Position numbers and translations under genes: made by a program. Under the pieces are notes generated by a model. That model did no database searches. It had not been told where the DNA came from and was given only the letters and a program-made list of their open reading frames with translations. DNA of 64,000 nucleotides from Ornithinimicrobium tianjinense. GTDB taxonomy: Bacteria > Actinomycetota > Actinomycetes > Actinomycetales > Dermatophilaceae. The stretch lies in contig NZ_BMEM01000003.1 in NCBI RefSeq assembly GCF_014636495.1, forward strand, positions 310,001 through 374,000, written 5' to 3'. Of this stretch, positions 54,969 to 63,293 are shown one piece after another (positions within the stretch are counted from its first letter, which is position 1; each line of letters starts with the position of its first letter).

Positions 54969-55412
54969 TCAGCGGCGTGTCGACCCGACTCGCTCCGGCT
55001 CCTCGGCAGGGCGCGCCAGGAAGCGGTCGACCGCCGCCGCGATCAGCACGACCATGAGCAGCGTGCTCGACAGGGTCAGCACCATGCCGACGTAGGGCGC
55101 GACCACCTGGGCCCACAGCGGGTCCATCGGCCCGAGGGCCAGCCGCAGCAGCTCGGCGACGACCACGCCGGAGTGGCGGGCCAGGACGAGCACCAGGCAC
55201 AGCGTCACCATCGGTACGAGACCGGCGCGCAGCAGCGTGAGCAGCCCTCGGCCGAGGTTGGCGAACCGTTCGGTCACGCTGGTCACCGGCGCGGCGACCC
55301 AGTCGCGCAGCCAGGGCGGAAGATGCTCGGCGCGCGCCCGGGCGCGGGTGGCCCGCAGGCGAGCCCGCTCCAGCCTCGCGAGCGCGCGCTCGTCCTCGAC
55401 CGAGGACAGCAC
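54969..55412 (-). CDS. Small membrane protein, hypothetical
   Basis: 147 aa with a GTG start. An Arg/Ala/Glu-rich helical region (residues 5-30) is followed by two hydrophobic segments, LVPMVTLCLVLVLARHSG and YVGMVLTLSSTLLMVVLIAA. The reading frame stays open a little upstream (to about 55475) but offers no other start. No family recognised. Convergent with the HAD gene; divergent from the TrmH gene. Confidence 0.6.
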   Translation of the reverse strand: MLSSVEDERALARLERARLRATRARARAEHLPPWLRDWVAAPVTSVTERFANLGRGLLTLLRAGLVPMVTLCLVLVLARHSGVVVAELLRLALGPMDPLWAQVVAPYVGMVLTLSSTLLMVVLIAAAVDRFLARPAEEPERVGSTRR

Positions 55413-55491
55413 CCGACCGGTGACCTCGCTGAACCGCGGCGCCGGGGCCGGGGCACCGATCTCCCGGCCGCGCGTGGGTCACACTTGTCGG

Positions 55492-56310
55492 GTGCACACC
55501 CCCCTGCTCATCACCTCCCCGGCCAACCCGCGCCTCAAGGCGCTCGTCGGCCTGCGCCGGCGCCGCACGCGCGAGCAGGAGGGGCGCACCCTCATCGAGG
55601 GGTATGACGAGCTGGGGCTCGCCCTGGACGCCGGCGTGGTCCCGCACGCCCTCTTCTACTGCCCCGACCTCATGGGGGAGGCGGCGCTCGCCGACGACCT
55701 CGTGGTGCGGGTCGGGCAGCTGGGTTCCGAGCTGGTCGAGGTCTCGAGGGCGGCGTTCGAGAAGGCGGCCTACCGGGAGGGGCCCGACGGCTTCCTCGCC
55801 GTCGTCGACGCCGTCGACCGGCGCTGCGCCGACCTCGAGCTGCCGGTCGACCCGCTCGTTCTGGTCTGCCAGGGCGTGGAGAAGCCGGGCAACCTGGGAG
55901 CCATGCTGCGCACGGCCGACGCGGCGGGGGTGGACGCCGTCGTCGCCGCCGACCCGGTGACCGACTGGGGCAACCCCAACACGGTGCGCGCCTCCAAGGG
56001 CACGGTCTTCTCGGTGCCGGTCGCCAGCGACATCACGGCGGTCACGCAGGACTGGCTGCGCGCGCACGGCATACCCCTCATTGCGGCGACGCCGGACACC
56101 GAGACCGAGCACACCGAGATCGACTACCGCGGCCCGGTCGCGATCGCGGTCGGCACGGAGAAGACCGGGCTGACCGACGAGGTCCTGGACGCCGCCGACG
56201 CCCGCGTGCGGATCCCGATGGTCGGGCGCGCCAACTCGCTCAACGTCGCGACCTCCGCCGCGATCATCGTCTACGAGGCGGTGCGGCAGCGCTCGGGCGG
56301 GGCGCGCTGA
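55492..56310 (+). CDS. TrmH/SpoU-family RNA 2'-O-methyltransferase
   Basis: 272 aa with a GTG start. The substrate-binding N-terminal domain begins ITSPANPRLKALVGLRRRR; the SPOUT domain has LVCQGVEKPGNLGAMLRTAD, VGTEKTGLTDEV and GRANSLNVATSAAIIVYEA (shown to 19). These are the three SpoU motifs of rRNA/tRNA ribose methylases. Full length. Target nucleotide is not identifiable. Confidence 0.92.
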   Translation: MHTPLLITSPANPRLKALVGLRRRRTREQEGRTLIEGYDELGLALDAGVVPHALFYCPDLMGEAALADDLVVRVGQLGSELVEVSRAAFEKAAYREGPDGFLAVVDAVDRRCADLELPVDPLVLVCQGVEKPGNLGAMLRTADAAGVDAVVAADPVTDWGNPNTVRASKGTVFSVPVASDITAVTQDWLRAHGIPLIAATPDTETEHTEIDYRGPVAIAVGTEKTGLTDEVLDAADARVRIPMVGRANSLNVATSAAIIVYEAVRQRSGGAR

Positions 56311-56372
56311 CCGCCGAGCAGCGCGGCAGGGGCGGTTTCAGGACGGGGGGACCCGTGTGCCACGATGCCCGT

Positions 56373-57017
56373 ATGCGCATCGACCACGTGAGTTACGCCG
56401 CCGGCCCCGAGGGTCTGCTGGCGACCGCCGAGCGGCTGGCGGCTCAGCTCGGCGTCACGCCCCGTGACGGCGGGGTGCACCCGCGCTTCGGCACCCGCAA
56501 CATCATCCTTCCCCTCGCCGAGGGCCGCTACGTCGAGATCGTGGAGTGCCTCGAGCACCCGTCCTCGGACAAGGCGCCGTTCGGCCAGGCCGTCAAGGCC
56601 GCGTCCGAGCGCGGTGGCGGCTGGATGGCCTGGGTCGTCGCCGTCAGTGACCTCGCCCGGGTCGAGGAGCGTCTGGGCCGCCAGGCCGTCGACGGCCACC
56701 GCGTCACGCCGGAGGGCACCGACCTGCAGTGGCGCCAGATCGGCATCCGCGACGTCATCGACCACGGCAACCTGCCCTTCTTCATCCGCTGGGACTCCCC
56801 GGAGACCCAGCACCCCTCCCACCTCGAGGAGTCGGCCACCCGTCTGGTCGGTCTCACCCTCGGCGGCGACGTGCCCGGCGTGCGTGAGTGGCTGGGGATC
56901 AGCGACGCGCCGGAGGGCGAGTTCGAGCCGGGCGTGGAGTTCGGCTTCGTCGAGGAGGACGACGAGCGTCTCTACGAGGTGATCTTCGAGACCCAGCAGG
57001 GCCCGGTCACCATCTGA
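56373..57017 (+). CDS. VOC/glyoxalase-like domain protein
   Basis: 214 aa. MRIDHVSYAAGPEGL and the GRYVEIVECLEHP block identify a glyoxalase_3-type VOC fold, which usually holds a metal ion and acts on small molecules. Cytosolic. ATG at 56373 preferred to a GTG 18 bp upstream. A strong terminator follows. Confidence 0.82.
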   Translation: MRIDHVSYAAGPEGLLATAERLAAQLGVTPRDGGVHPRFGTRNIILPLAEGRYVEIVECLEHPSSDKAPFGQAVKAASERGGGWMAWVVAVSDLARVEERLGRQAVDGHRVTPEGTDLQWRQIGIRDVIDHGNLPFFIRWDSPETQHPSHLEESATRLVGLTLGGDVPGVREWLGISDAPEGEFEPGVEFGFVEEDDERLYEVIFETQQGPVTI

Positions 57018-57026
57018 CCGCGCACG

Positions 57027-57058
57027 ACGAAGGCCCCCGCCGAGGCGGGGGCCTTCGT
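57027..57058. terminator. Bidirectional terminator hairpin
   Basis: ACGAAGGCCCCCGCC at 57027-57041 pairs perfectly with 57044-57058, between the convergent VOC and copA genes. Confidence 0.75.
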
Positions 57059-57080
57059 GCGTCCCGGGGACGGGCTCGGC

Positions 57081-59348
57081 TCAGCGCCGCCCGTAGCCCT
57101 TGAGCCGCAGGCTGTTGAGCACCACGAGCACGCTGGACATGGCCATCGCGCCGCCGGCGATCATCGGCGTCAGCATGCCGAAGGCTGCCAGCGGGATCGC
57201 CAGGGTGTTGTAGCCGAACGCCCAGACGAGGTTCTGCTTGATGACCTGCAGGGTCGTGCGGGACAGGCCGATGGAGTCGGCCACCGTGTCGACGTCGGGG
57301 CGCATGAGCACGATGTCGGCGGACTCGGCGGCCACGTCGGTGCCCGTGCCCATCGCCATCCCGAGGTCGGCCTGGGCCAGCGCCGCGGCGTCGTTGACGC
57401 CGTCGCCGACCATCGCGACGACCTTGCCCTGCTCCTGCAGCGCCTTGACGTGCGCGAACTTGTCCTGCGGCAGGACTCCCGCGTCGACGTTGGCCGGGTC
57501 GATGCCGACCTCCTCGGCGACGCGGCGCGCGGTGTGCTCGTTGTCGCCCGTGAGGAGGTATGGCGTGAGCCCCAGCTCGCGCAGGCGTGCGATCGCGGCC
57601 CGGCTGGACGCGCGCGGGGTGTCGGCGACCGTGATCGCCGCGCGGGCCGTGCCGTCCCAGCCGACGAGGACCGTCGTGCCCTTGCCGGCGTCCAGCTCGG
57701 CCCGCAGCTCGGCGGGGACCTCGGTGAAGAGGTCCGCCTTGCCGACCGTGACCTCGACGTCCTTGATGGTGGCGCGGGCGCCCTGGCCGGGCAGGTTGGT
57801 GAAGCCGGTGATCGGGCTGACGTCGATGCCGCGCTCGCGCGCGCCGTCGACGATCGCGCGGGCCACGGGGTGCTCGCTGCCGGCCTCCACGCTGGCGGCC
57901 GCCTTGAGCGCGGCCTCGTCGGCCAGGCCGGTGCTGGTGACGACCTCGGTGAGGACGGGCTCGCCGGTGGTGATCGTGCCGGTCTTGTCCAGGACGACGG
58001 TGTCGACCTTGCGGGTGGACTCGAGGATCTGCGGGCCCTTGATGAGGATGCCCAGCTCGGCGCCGCGGCCGGTACCGGTCAGCAGCGCCGTGGGCGTGGC
58101 GAGGCCGAGGGCGCAGGGGCAGGCGATGATCAGCACGGCGACCGCGGGGGCCAGGGCCTCGGCCATCGAGTGGCCGGTGACCAGCCACAGGACGAAGGTC
58201 AGCAGGGCGATGACCAGCACGGCGGGCACGAAGACCGCCGAGATCCGGTCGGCGAGCCGCTGGACGGGTGCCTTGCCCGTCTGGGCCTGCTCGACGAGCT
58301 GGGTGATGCGGGCGAGGGTCGTCTCGGCGCCGACCCGGGTGGCCTCGACCACGAGGCGGCCCTGGCCGTTGACGGTGGCGCCGGTGACGTCGTCACCCGG
58401 GGAGACCTCGACCGGCATCGACTCGCCGGTGACCATGCTGGCGTCGATCGTGCTCACGCCGTCCAGGACGCGGCCGTCGGTGGCGACCTTCTCGCCCGGG
58501 CGGACGACGAACTGCATACCCGCCTCGAGCTCCTCGATCGGGACGCGGACCTCCGTCCACGCACCGCTGCCAGCCTCGTGGCGCAGGACGGCCACGTCCT
58601 TGGCGCCCATCTCCATGAGCGACTGCAGCGCCGAGCGGCCCTGGGCCTTGGCGCGCGCCTCGATGTAGCGGCCGATGAGGAGGAAGGCGGTGACGACCGC
58701 GACGACCTCGAAGTACATGTCGTGGGAGAAGCCGGTGAAGAGCGCGACGACCGACCAGCCCATCGCCGCGGTCGTGCCGAGCGAGACGAGGGTGTCCATC
58801 GTCGACGCGCCGTGGCGGGCGTTGACGGCCGCGGCGCGGTGGAAGGGCCAGGCGGCCCAGAGGTAGACGGGCAGCGTGAGGAAGAACTGCAGCCACATGC
58901 CGCGCATGCCGAGGGCGTCCTCGACCGGCGGCACCATGTGGAGCACGGCCACGATCGCCCCGAGCACGCTGGCCACGATCATCCGCAGGCGCAGCGAGCG
59001 CTGGCCGACGACGTCGTGGGTCATGACGGGCGCGCGACCGCCGCGGTCCTGCTCAAGGGGCGTGGCGCCATACCCGGTCTTCTCCACGGTCGCGACGATG
59101 TCGGCGACGGTGAGCGCGGACGGGAAGCTGACGGAGGCCTTCTCGGTCGCGAGGTTGACGCTCGCCTCGACCCCGTCGATCTTGTTGAGCTTGCGCTCGA
59201 TCCTGGCCGAGCAGGAGGCGCACGTCATCCCGGTGATGGCGAGGTCGACGTGCTGCAGGTCGGTGCCCGTGCTGGTGTCGGCGCCGGTGCCGGTGCCGGT
59301 GCGGGTGCCGGTGTCGGTCGTGCTCGTGATCGGGGTGGAGGTGGTCAT
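57081..59348 (-). CDS. copA: Copper-exporting P-type ATPase
   Basis: 755 aa. A Thr/Gly-rich N-terminus (about 1-30) leads to one heavy-metal domain with Cys43-x-x-Cys46 (GMTCASC). Eight membrane helices; the ion site is [10 protein letters not shown]; phosphorylation motif [17 protein letters not shown] hinge. Exports Cu(I) from the cytosol. The start at 59348 is chosen because a farther in-frame start would read through the 22-bp tandem repeat. Operon with copZ and csoR. Confidence 0.94.
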   Translation of the reverse strand: MTTSTPITSTTDTGTRTGTGTGADTSTGTDLQHVDLAITGMTCASCSARIERKLNKIDGVEASVNLATEKASVSFPSALTVADIVATVEKTGYGATPLEQDRGGRAPVMTHDVVGQRSLRLRMIVASVLGAIVAVLHMVPPVEDALGMRGMWLQFFLTLPVYLWAAWPFHRAAAVNARHGASTMDTLVSLGTTAAMGWSVVALFTGFSHDMYFEVVAVVTAFLLIGRYIEARAKAQGRSALQSLMEMGAKDVAVLRHEAGSGAWTEVRVPIEELEAGMQFVVRPGEKVATDGRVLDGVSTIDASMVTGESMPVEVSPGDDVTGATVNGQGRLVVEATRVGAETTLARITQLVEQAQTGKAPVQRLADRISAVFVPAVLVIALLTFVLWLVTGHSMAEALAPAVAVLIIACPCALGLATPTALLTGTGRGAELGILIKGPQILESTRKVDTVVLDKTGTITTGEPVLTEVVTSTGLADEAALKAAASVEAGSEHPVARAIVDGARERGIDVSPITGFTNLPGQGARATIKDVEVTVGKADLFTEVPAELRAELDAGKGTTVLVGWDGTARAAITVADTPRASSRAAIARLRELGLTPYLLTGDNEHTARRVAEEVGIDPANVDAGVLPQDKFAHVKALQEQGKVVAMVGDGVNDAAALAQADLGMAMGTGTDVAAESADIVLMRPDVDTVADSIGLSRTTLQVIKQNLVWAFGYNTLAIPLAAFGMLTPMIAGGAMAMSSVLVVLNSLRLKGYGRR

Positions 59349-59365
59349 CTCAGGCTTCCTTCTCA

Positions 59366-59475
59366 ACCGGACAGGCGTTCCTGCCGGACCGGACAGGCGT
59401 TCCTGCCGGACCGGACAGGCGTTCCTGCCGGACCGGACAGGCGTTGCTGCCGGACCGGACAGGCGTTCCTGCCGC
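59366..59475 (-). repeat. Five-copy 22-bp tandem repeat between copZ and copA
   Basis: Units start at 59366, 59388, 59410, 59432 and 59454; the core is GGACAGGCGTTCCTGCC, with a palindromic CAGG/CCTG. One copy has GCTG instead of CCTG. A sixth partial copy in inverted orientation lies at 59508-59523. The array is in the 190-bp gap before the copA start. Confidence 0.85.
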
Positions 59476-59538
59476 TCATGGCCGGCCGGCCTGTGGACAA
59501 CTGACACGAACGCCTGTCCGGTCGGTGGTGGGTGTCAG

Positions 59539-59757
59539 TCAGACGCGGGCGGTGTAGCCGGCCTCGGCGACGGCGGCCTTGGCGGCCTCGAGGTCGAGCG
59601 CGCCCTCGGAGTCGACGAGGACCTCGGAGTCGCCGCCCTTGACGAGCTCGGGGACGCGCACGTCGGTGACGCCGGCGACCTCCTTGAGCTCCTCGGTGAC
59701 GGACGCGACGCAGTGACCGCAGGTCATGCCGTTGACGATGAGGGTGGTGGTCTCCAT
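59539..59757 (-). CDS. copZ: Copper chaperone CopZ
   Basis: 72 aa, one heavy-metal-associated domain with GMTCGHC (Cys13, Cys16). Binds Cu(I) and hands it to CopA. 42 bp after csoR. Confidence 0.92.
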   Translation of the reverse strand: METTTLIVNGMTCGHCVASVTEELKEVAGVTDVRVPELVKGGDSEVLVDSEGALDLEAAKAAVAEAGYTARV

Positions 59758-59799
59758 GGTTTCCTCCAGGGATGGTGGGGGTATGCCGTTGCCGGCGGT

Positions 59800-60087
59800 T
59801 CAGCTGCGCACGAGCCGGGCGATCGCGTCGGCGGCCTCGCGGACCTTGGCGTCCTTGGCCTCCTCCGACTCGGCCGCCGCCTCGACGACGCAGTGGCTGA
59901 TGTGGTCCTCGAGCAGCCCGAGGCTGACCGCCTGCAGCGCCTTGGTGACCGCGCTCACCTGGGTGAGCACGTCGATGCAGTAGGTGTCCTCCTCGACCAT
60001 GCGCGCGATGCCGCGCACCTGGCCCTCGATGCGGCTGAGCCGCTTGAGGTAGGCGTCCTTGGAGCCGGTGTAGCCGTTCACAGCCAT
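59800..60087 (-). CDS. csoR: Copper-sensing repressor CsoR
   Basis: 95 aa, all-helical. The Cu(I) ligands Cys37, His62 and Cys66 have the canonical C-x24-H-x3-C spacing. RIEGQVRGIARM is the conserved family block. Represses the operon until copper binds. Its operator overlaps its own -10 box. Confidence 0.94.
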   Translation of the reverse strand: MAVNGYTGSKDAYLKRLSRIEGQVRGIARMVEEDTYCIDVLTQVSAVTKALQAVSLGLLEDHISHCVVEAAAESEEAKDAKVREAADAIARLVRS

Positions 60088-60093
60088 GTCAAC

Positions 60094-60099
60094 ACGATA
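60094..60099 (-). promoter_or_regulatory. -10 box for the csoR operon
   Basis: TATCGT on the minus strand, 6 nt before the csoR ATG; it overlaps the CsoR operator. Confidence 0.55.
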
Positions 60100-60113
60100 C
60101 CCCCAAGGGGTAT
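60097..60113. promoter_or_regulatory. CsoR operator
   Basis: ATACCCCCAAGGGGTAT, the pseudo-palindromic G/C-tract operator of the CsoR family, overlapping the -10 box of csoR. Confidence 0.85.
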
Positions 60114-60135
60114 TCCCTCCGGGGGCTGGGGGTCC

Positions 60136-60417
60136 TCAGACGCGCGCGTCCACGGTCAGCGCCGGCTGCGCGTCCAGGAGGACCGCGTCGGCGGTGAGCA
60201 GCTGGCGGCCCTCGGACCTCGCCTGCGCCAGCAGCATCCGGTCGAACGGGTCGTGGCGAGCCAGCTCCGGGAAGTGCGCCAGCGCGGCAGCGTGCGCTCC
60301 GCTGAACGCGAGCTCGTGCAGGCCTGCGCTGGCGGCCGCGGCGAGCGGGTCGCCGGGCAGCGAGAACTTGCCCAGGAGCCAGAGCAGTGCGTTGGTGTCG
60401 AGAAGGAGCCCGCTCAC
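60136..60417 (-). CDS. Shortened VapC-like PIN domain protein
   Basis: 93 aa with a GTG start; relatives of this PIN_Sll0205-type are about 125-130 aa. The start (LLLDTNALLWLL, Asp7) and end (RHDPFDRMLLAQA, Asp59; LLTADAVL, Asp77) are family-like. The middle, where the conserved WEIxIK-type acidic helix should be, is missing: LLWLL runs straight into GKFSLPGDP. Reads like an in-frame deletion, so nuclease activity is doubtful. Its start overlaps the 35-aa ORF stop (GTGA). Confidence 0.65.
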   Translation of the reverse strand: MSGLLLDTNALLWLLGKFSLPGDPLAAAASAGLHELAFSGAHAAALAHFPELARHDPFDRMLLAQARSEGRQLLTADAVLLDAQPALTVDARV

Positions 60418-60521
60418 GCGTCCGCACCGTAGAAGAGGGCGTCGATCGCGGGGTCGTGCTCGTCCAGTCGGGCGAGATCCACGGGCTCCCCGCGCCAGCC
60501 GTCGACGCCGACCTGGATCAC
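60414..60521 (-). CDS. 35-aa ORF, possible antitoxin remnant
   Basis: GTG start. Ends DALFYGADA and overlaps the VapC-like start by GTGA. A TACGAT box lies 6 nt upstream, so expression is plausible. Too short for a normal VapB; it may be the remaining C-terminal toxin-binding part. Confidence 0.5.
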   Translation of the reverse strand: MIQVGVDGWRGEPVDLARLDEHDPAIDALFYGADA

Positions 60522-60527
60522 CCGACG

Positions 60528-60533
60528 ATCGTA
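60528..60533 (-). promoter_or_regulatory. -10 box for the 35-aa ORF/VapC-like pair
   Basis: TACGAT on the minus strand, 6 nt before the GTG at 60521. Confidence 0.45.
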
Positions 60534-60578
60534 GGTGGGTTGGCTAAGTCTGGCTATGCCAAGCCGCGAGAGGCGGTC

Positions 60579-61052
60579 TCAGGGCGCGAACTCGCAGAAG
60601 CTCTCGTAGTGGTCGTCGGTGTAGTACCAGACCTCGGGATCGGTCTCACCACCGCCGGTGACGATGCGTCGGGCTCCGCGGTCGGGGGAGCCCGGCGTCT
60701 CGACGGTGTACTCCCGGTAGTAGCCGCGCGCCTCGTCCGGCAGCAGCCCCTCGCGGTTGCCGAACGTCGACCCGTCCTTGCCGGCGTACTCGAACGGCCC
60801 CCCGGCCTCGACGTCGTCCGCGACGTCCTCCAGCTCCGGCGGCAGCACGTCGCTCCCACACGCGTCGATCTGGTCCCAGTCGCGGGTGTCCGTGCCGGTC
60901 GGTCCTGCCGCGCCGCTCTCCTGCGGGTATGCCGTGCCGCTCGGCCCGGGCGAGGTCTCGCCGTCGGCGGTGACCGTCTGCAGCACCAGCCACAGCACCA
61001 CGAGCGCGCACAGGACCAGCAGTCCCAGCTGCACCGGGCGGGAGAGCCTCAT
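60579..61052 (-). CDS. Secreted or membrane-anchored guanyl-specific ribonuclease (RNase Sa/barnase type)
   Basis: 157 aa. One N-terminal helix (QLGLLVLCALVVLWLVLQTV) as signal or anchor, a linker, and a microbial RNase (N1/T1-like) domain from about residue 65: LPPELEDVADDVEAGGPFEY, YYREYTVETPGSPDRGARRI, VWYYTDDHYESFCEF. The catalytic Glu, Arg and His are in the expected places. Start overlaps the barstar stop (ATGA). Cytosolic barstar would protect the producer. Confidence 0.85.
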   Translation of the reverse strand: MRLSRPVQLGLLVLCALVVLWLVLQTVTADGETSPGPSGTAYPQESGAAGPTGTDTRDWDQIDACGSDVLPPELEDVADDVEAGGPFEYAGKDGSTFGNREGLLPDEARGYYREYTVETPGSPDRGARRIVTGGGETDPEVWYYTDDHYESFCEFAP

Positions 61053-61432
61053 GCCTGCTCCTCCTCGGCCGGCGCCGGCGCGGCACCGACGCTGGCCTCG
61101 CCGAGCGCGACGACGGTCAGGTCGTCGGCGTCGTCGAGGATCTCGCCGAGGATCCACCAGGCCCGACCGTCCTCGCCGGCGAGCCGTCCGGCGTCCTCCC
61201 ACACCATCGCGACCTTCTCGCTGCCCCAGATCTGCGGCAGGTCACGCAGCGCGTCGGCCATCGCGTCGAGGTTGGTCGCCGCGTTGCCGGGCAGTCGCAA
61301 CGCGCGGGCGATCTCCGCCTGGGCCGACCGCAGACCGGCCGGCGCGGGCGTGACCGCGCGCGCGACGGCATACCCGGACGTCTGGAGGTGGCCCAGGACG
61401 GACTCGAGCCGGTCCGCGGGGAGCAGGTGCAT
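61049..61432 (-). CDS. Barstar-family ribonuclease inhibitor
   Basis: 127 aa, slightly longer than barstar (about 90). LRLPGNAATNLDAMADALRD is the barstar core, followed by WGSEKVAMVWED. It overlaps the purB stop (TGATG) and the ribonuclease start (ATGA). Binds and inhibits the ribonuclease in the cytosol, by family knowledge. Confidence 0.85.
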   Translation of the reverse strand: MHLLPADRLESVLGHLQTSGYAVARAVTPAPAGLRSAQAEIARALRLPGNAATNLDAMADALRDLPQIWGSEKVAMVWEDAGRLAGEDGRAWWILGEILDDADDLTVVALGEASVGAAPAPAEEEQA

Positions 61433-62871
61433 CAGCGGTCCAGGTGCGCGACCAGCGAGGCGGCGATGCCGGTGTAGCCGGCCGGGGTGAGGGCGACGAG
61501 ACGCTCCTCCTCCTCGGCGGGCAGGCCCAGCCCGCGGACGAACTCGACGAGCTCGACCTGCCCGATGCGGCGCCCGCGGGTGAGTTCCTTGAGCCGCTCA
61601 TAGGGGTTGGTCATGCCCTCGACCCCGCGCGCCGCGAGCGCCCGCATCACCGACTGGATCGGCTCGGCGAGCACCTCCCAGTTGGCGTCGAGGTCCTTGG
61701 CCATCGCCTCCGGCACGGCGTCGAGGCCGGCGAGCCCGCGGGAGACGTTGTCGAGCGCCAGCAGGCTGTGGCCGAAGGCGGTGCCGATGTTGCGCTGCAT
61801 CGAGGAGTCGGTGAGGTCGCGCTGCAGGCGGCTGGTGACCAGGGTCGAGGCGAGCACGTCGAGGAGGGCGTTGGAGACCTCGAGGTTGGCCTCGGCGTTC
61901 TCGAAGCGGATCGGGTTGACCTTGTGCGGCATCGTGGACGAGCCGACGGTGCCCTGGCCGCGGACCTGGGCGAAGTAGCCCATCGAGATGTAGGTCCACA
62001 TGTCGGTCGCGAGGTTGTGCAGGATCCGGTTGAAGCGCGCCAGGTCGGCGTAGAGCTCGGCCTGCCAGTCGTGGCTCTCGATCTGGGTGGTGAGCGGGTT
62101 CCACGTCAGGCCGAGGTGCTCGACGAAGCTGCGGCTGACCTGCTGCCAGTCGGCGGAGGGGACCGCCTCGACGTGCGCGCCGTAGGTGCCGGTGGCCCCG
62201 TTGAGCTTGCCGAGGTATGCCGTGCCAGCCACCCGGTCGAGCTGGCGGGTGAGCCGCCACGCCAGCACCGCGAGCTCCTTGCCCATGGTGGTCGGGGTCG
62301 CCGGCTGGCCGTGGGTGTGGGCCAGGAGCGGGACCTCGGCGAGGTCGCGCGCCATACCGGAGAGCTGGTCGACGAGGGCCCGGGCCTTCGGCAGCCAGAC
62401 TTCGGTCACGGCACCCTGCACCATCAGCGCGTAGGAGGTGTTGTTGATGTCCTCGCTGGTGCAGGCGAAGTGGACGAGCTCGCCGAGGGAGACGGCCCTG
62501 TCGGCACCGACGATGTCGACGAGCCGGCGGCGCAGGTAGTACTCGATGGCCTTGACGTCGTGGACGGTCTCGGCCTCGATGTCCCTGAGCTCGGCGATCG
62601 CCGCGGCGTCGAAGTCGAGGACGAGCGCGCGCAGGGCGTCCTGCTCGCCGGTCGAGAGCTCGTCGGCGCCCGGGACCACGCCCTGGGTCGTCAGGTGGAT
62701 CAGCCACTCCACCTCGACGTGCAGGCGGGCGCGGTTGAGCGCGGCCTCGGAGAGGTGGTTGACCAGGGGTGCCACGGCACCTCGGTAACGACCGTCGAGC
62801 GCGCCGAGGGCGATCGCGGGGTCGAGGTCGGCCAGGGGCGTGCGGGCGGCAGGCATCGGCATGGCCGTCAT
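61432..62871 (-). CDS. purB: Adenylosuccinate lyase
   Basis: 479 aa, close to the usual 430-480. The signature GSSTMPHKVNPIRFENAE, the catalytic HTHGQPATPTT and FACTSEDINN are intact. It works in purine synthesis (two steps, fumarate release). ATG at 62871 is used; ATG at 62862 is also possible and better spaced from GAGAG. Head of a coupled run with barstar and ribonuclease. Confidence 0.94.
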   Translation of the reverse strand: MTAMPMPAARTPLADLDPAIALGALDGRYRGAVAPLVNHLSEAALNRARLHVEVEWLIHLTTQGVVPGADELSTGEQDALRALVLDFDAAAIAELRDIEAETVHDVKAIEYYLRRRLVDIVGADRAVSLGELVHFACTSEDINNTSYALMVQGAVTEVWLPKARALVDQLSGMARDLAEVPLLAHTHGQPATPTTMGKELAVLAWRLTRQLDRVAGTAYLGKLNGATGTYGAHVEAVPSADWQQVSRSFVEHLGLTWNPLTTQIESHDWQAELYADLARFNRILHNLATDMWTYISMGYFAQVRGQGTVGSSTMPHKVNPIRFENAEANLEVSNALLDVLASTLVTSRLQRDLTDSSMQRNIGTAFGHSLLALDNVSRGLAGLDAVPEAMAKDLDANWEVLAEPIQSVMRALAARGVEGMTNPYERLKELTRGRRIGQVELVEFVRGLGLPAEEEERLVALTPAGYTGIAASLVAHLDR

Positions 62872-62912
62872 TCTCTCAGGCTCAGCGGGCCCCCTGCGCG
62901 CCGCCGGGCCGG

Positions 62913-63257
62913 CTAGCGCCCGTCGCCCTTGACGTCCGGGTCCACCTCGTCGGCGCGCAGGTAGTCGTCGGTGACGCGGTCGCGGTGGTCGCGGGCCTGC
63001 TGGGTGGCGTCGTCGGCCTGATGACGGAGCTGCTCGGCGCGCGCCTCGGCCTCCCGCGCGCGCTCCTGCAGCTCGCGGGCGCGGTCCTCCGCGCCGGAGA
63101 CGTAGGTCTCGCCGGCCGCGGCGCGCTCGCGGATCTGCCCGGCCTCCGCGCGGGCCGCGTCGACCTTCCGGCGGCGGGAGGCGGCGACGACCGCGGCGAT
63201 GATGGCCAGCAGGACGAGGGCCGCGACGACCCACCAGATCCAGGTGTTGTCTTCCAT
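62913..63257 (-). CDS. Membrane-anchored coiled-coil protein, hypothetical
   Basis: 114 aa. One helix (IWWVVAALVLLAIIAAVVAA) leads to an Arg/Glu/Ala-rich coiled coil (REAEARAEQLRHQADDATQQ). GGAGGT precedes the ATG. No family beyond this simple architecture. Confidence 0.75.
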   Translation of the reverse strand: MEDNTWIWWVVAALVLLAIIAAVVAASRRRKVDAARAEAGQIRERAAAGETYVSGAEDRARELQERAREAEARAEQLRHQADDATQQARDHRDRVTDDYLRADEVDPDVKGDGR

Positions 63258-63293
63258 GGTGACCTCCTCGGTCGGGTCGGTACTGCCCTCAAC

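Noticed and set aside
59366-59475. CRISPR array
   Set aside because: The repeats are directly adjacent with no spacers and no cas genes are nearby.
60136-60417. Complete VapC toxin
   Set aside because: About 35 residues including the central acidic residue are absent compared with the family.
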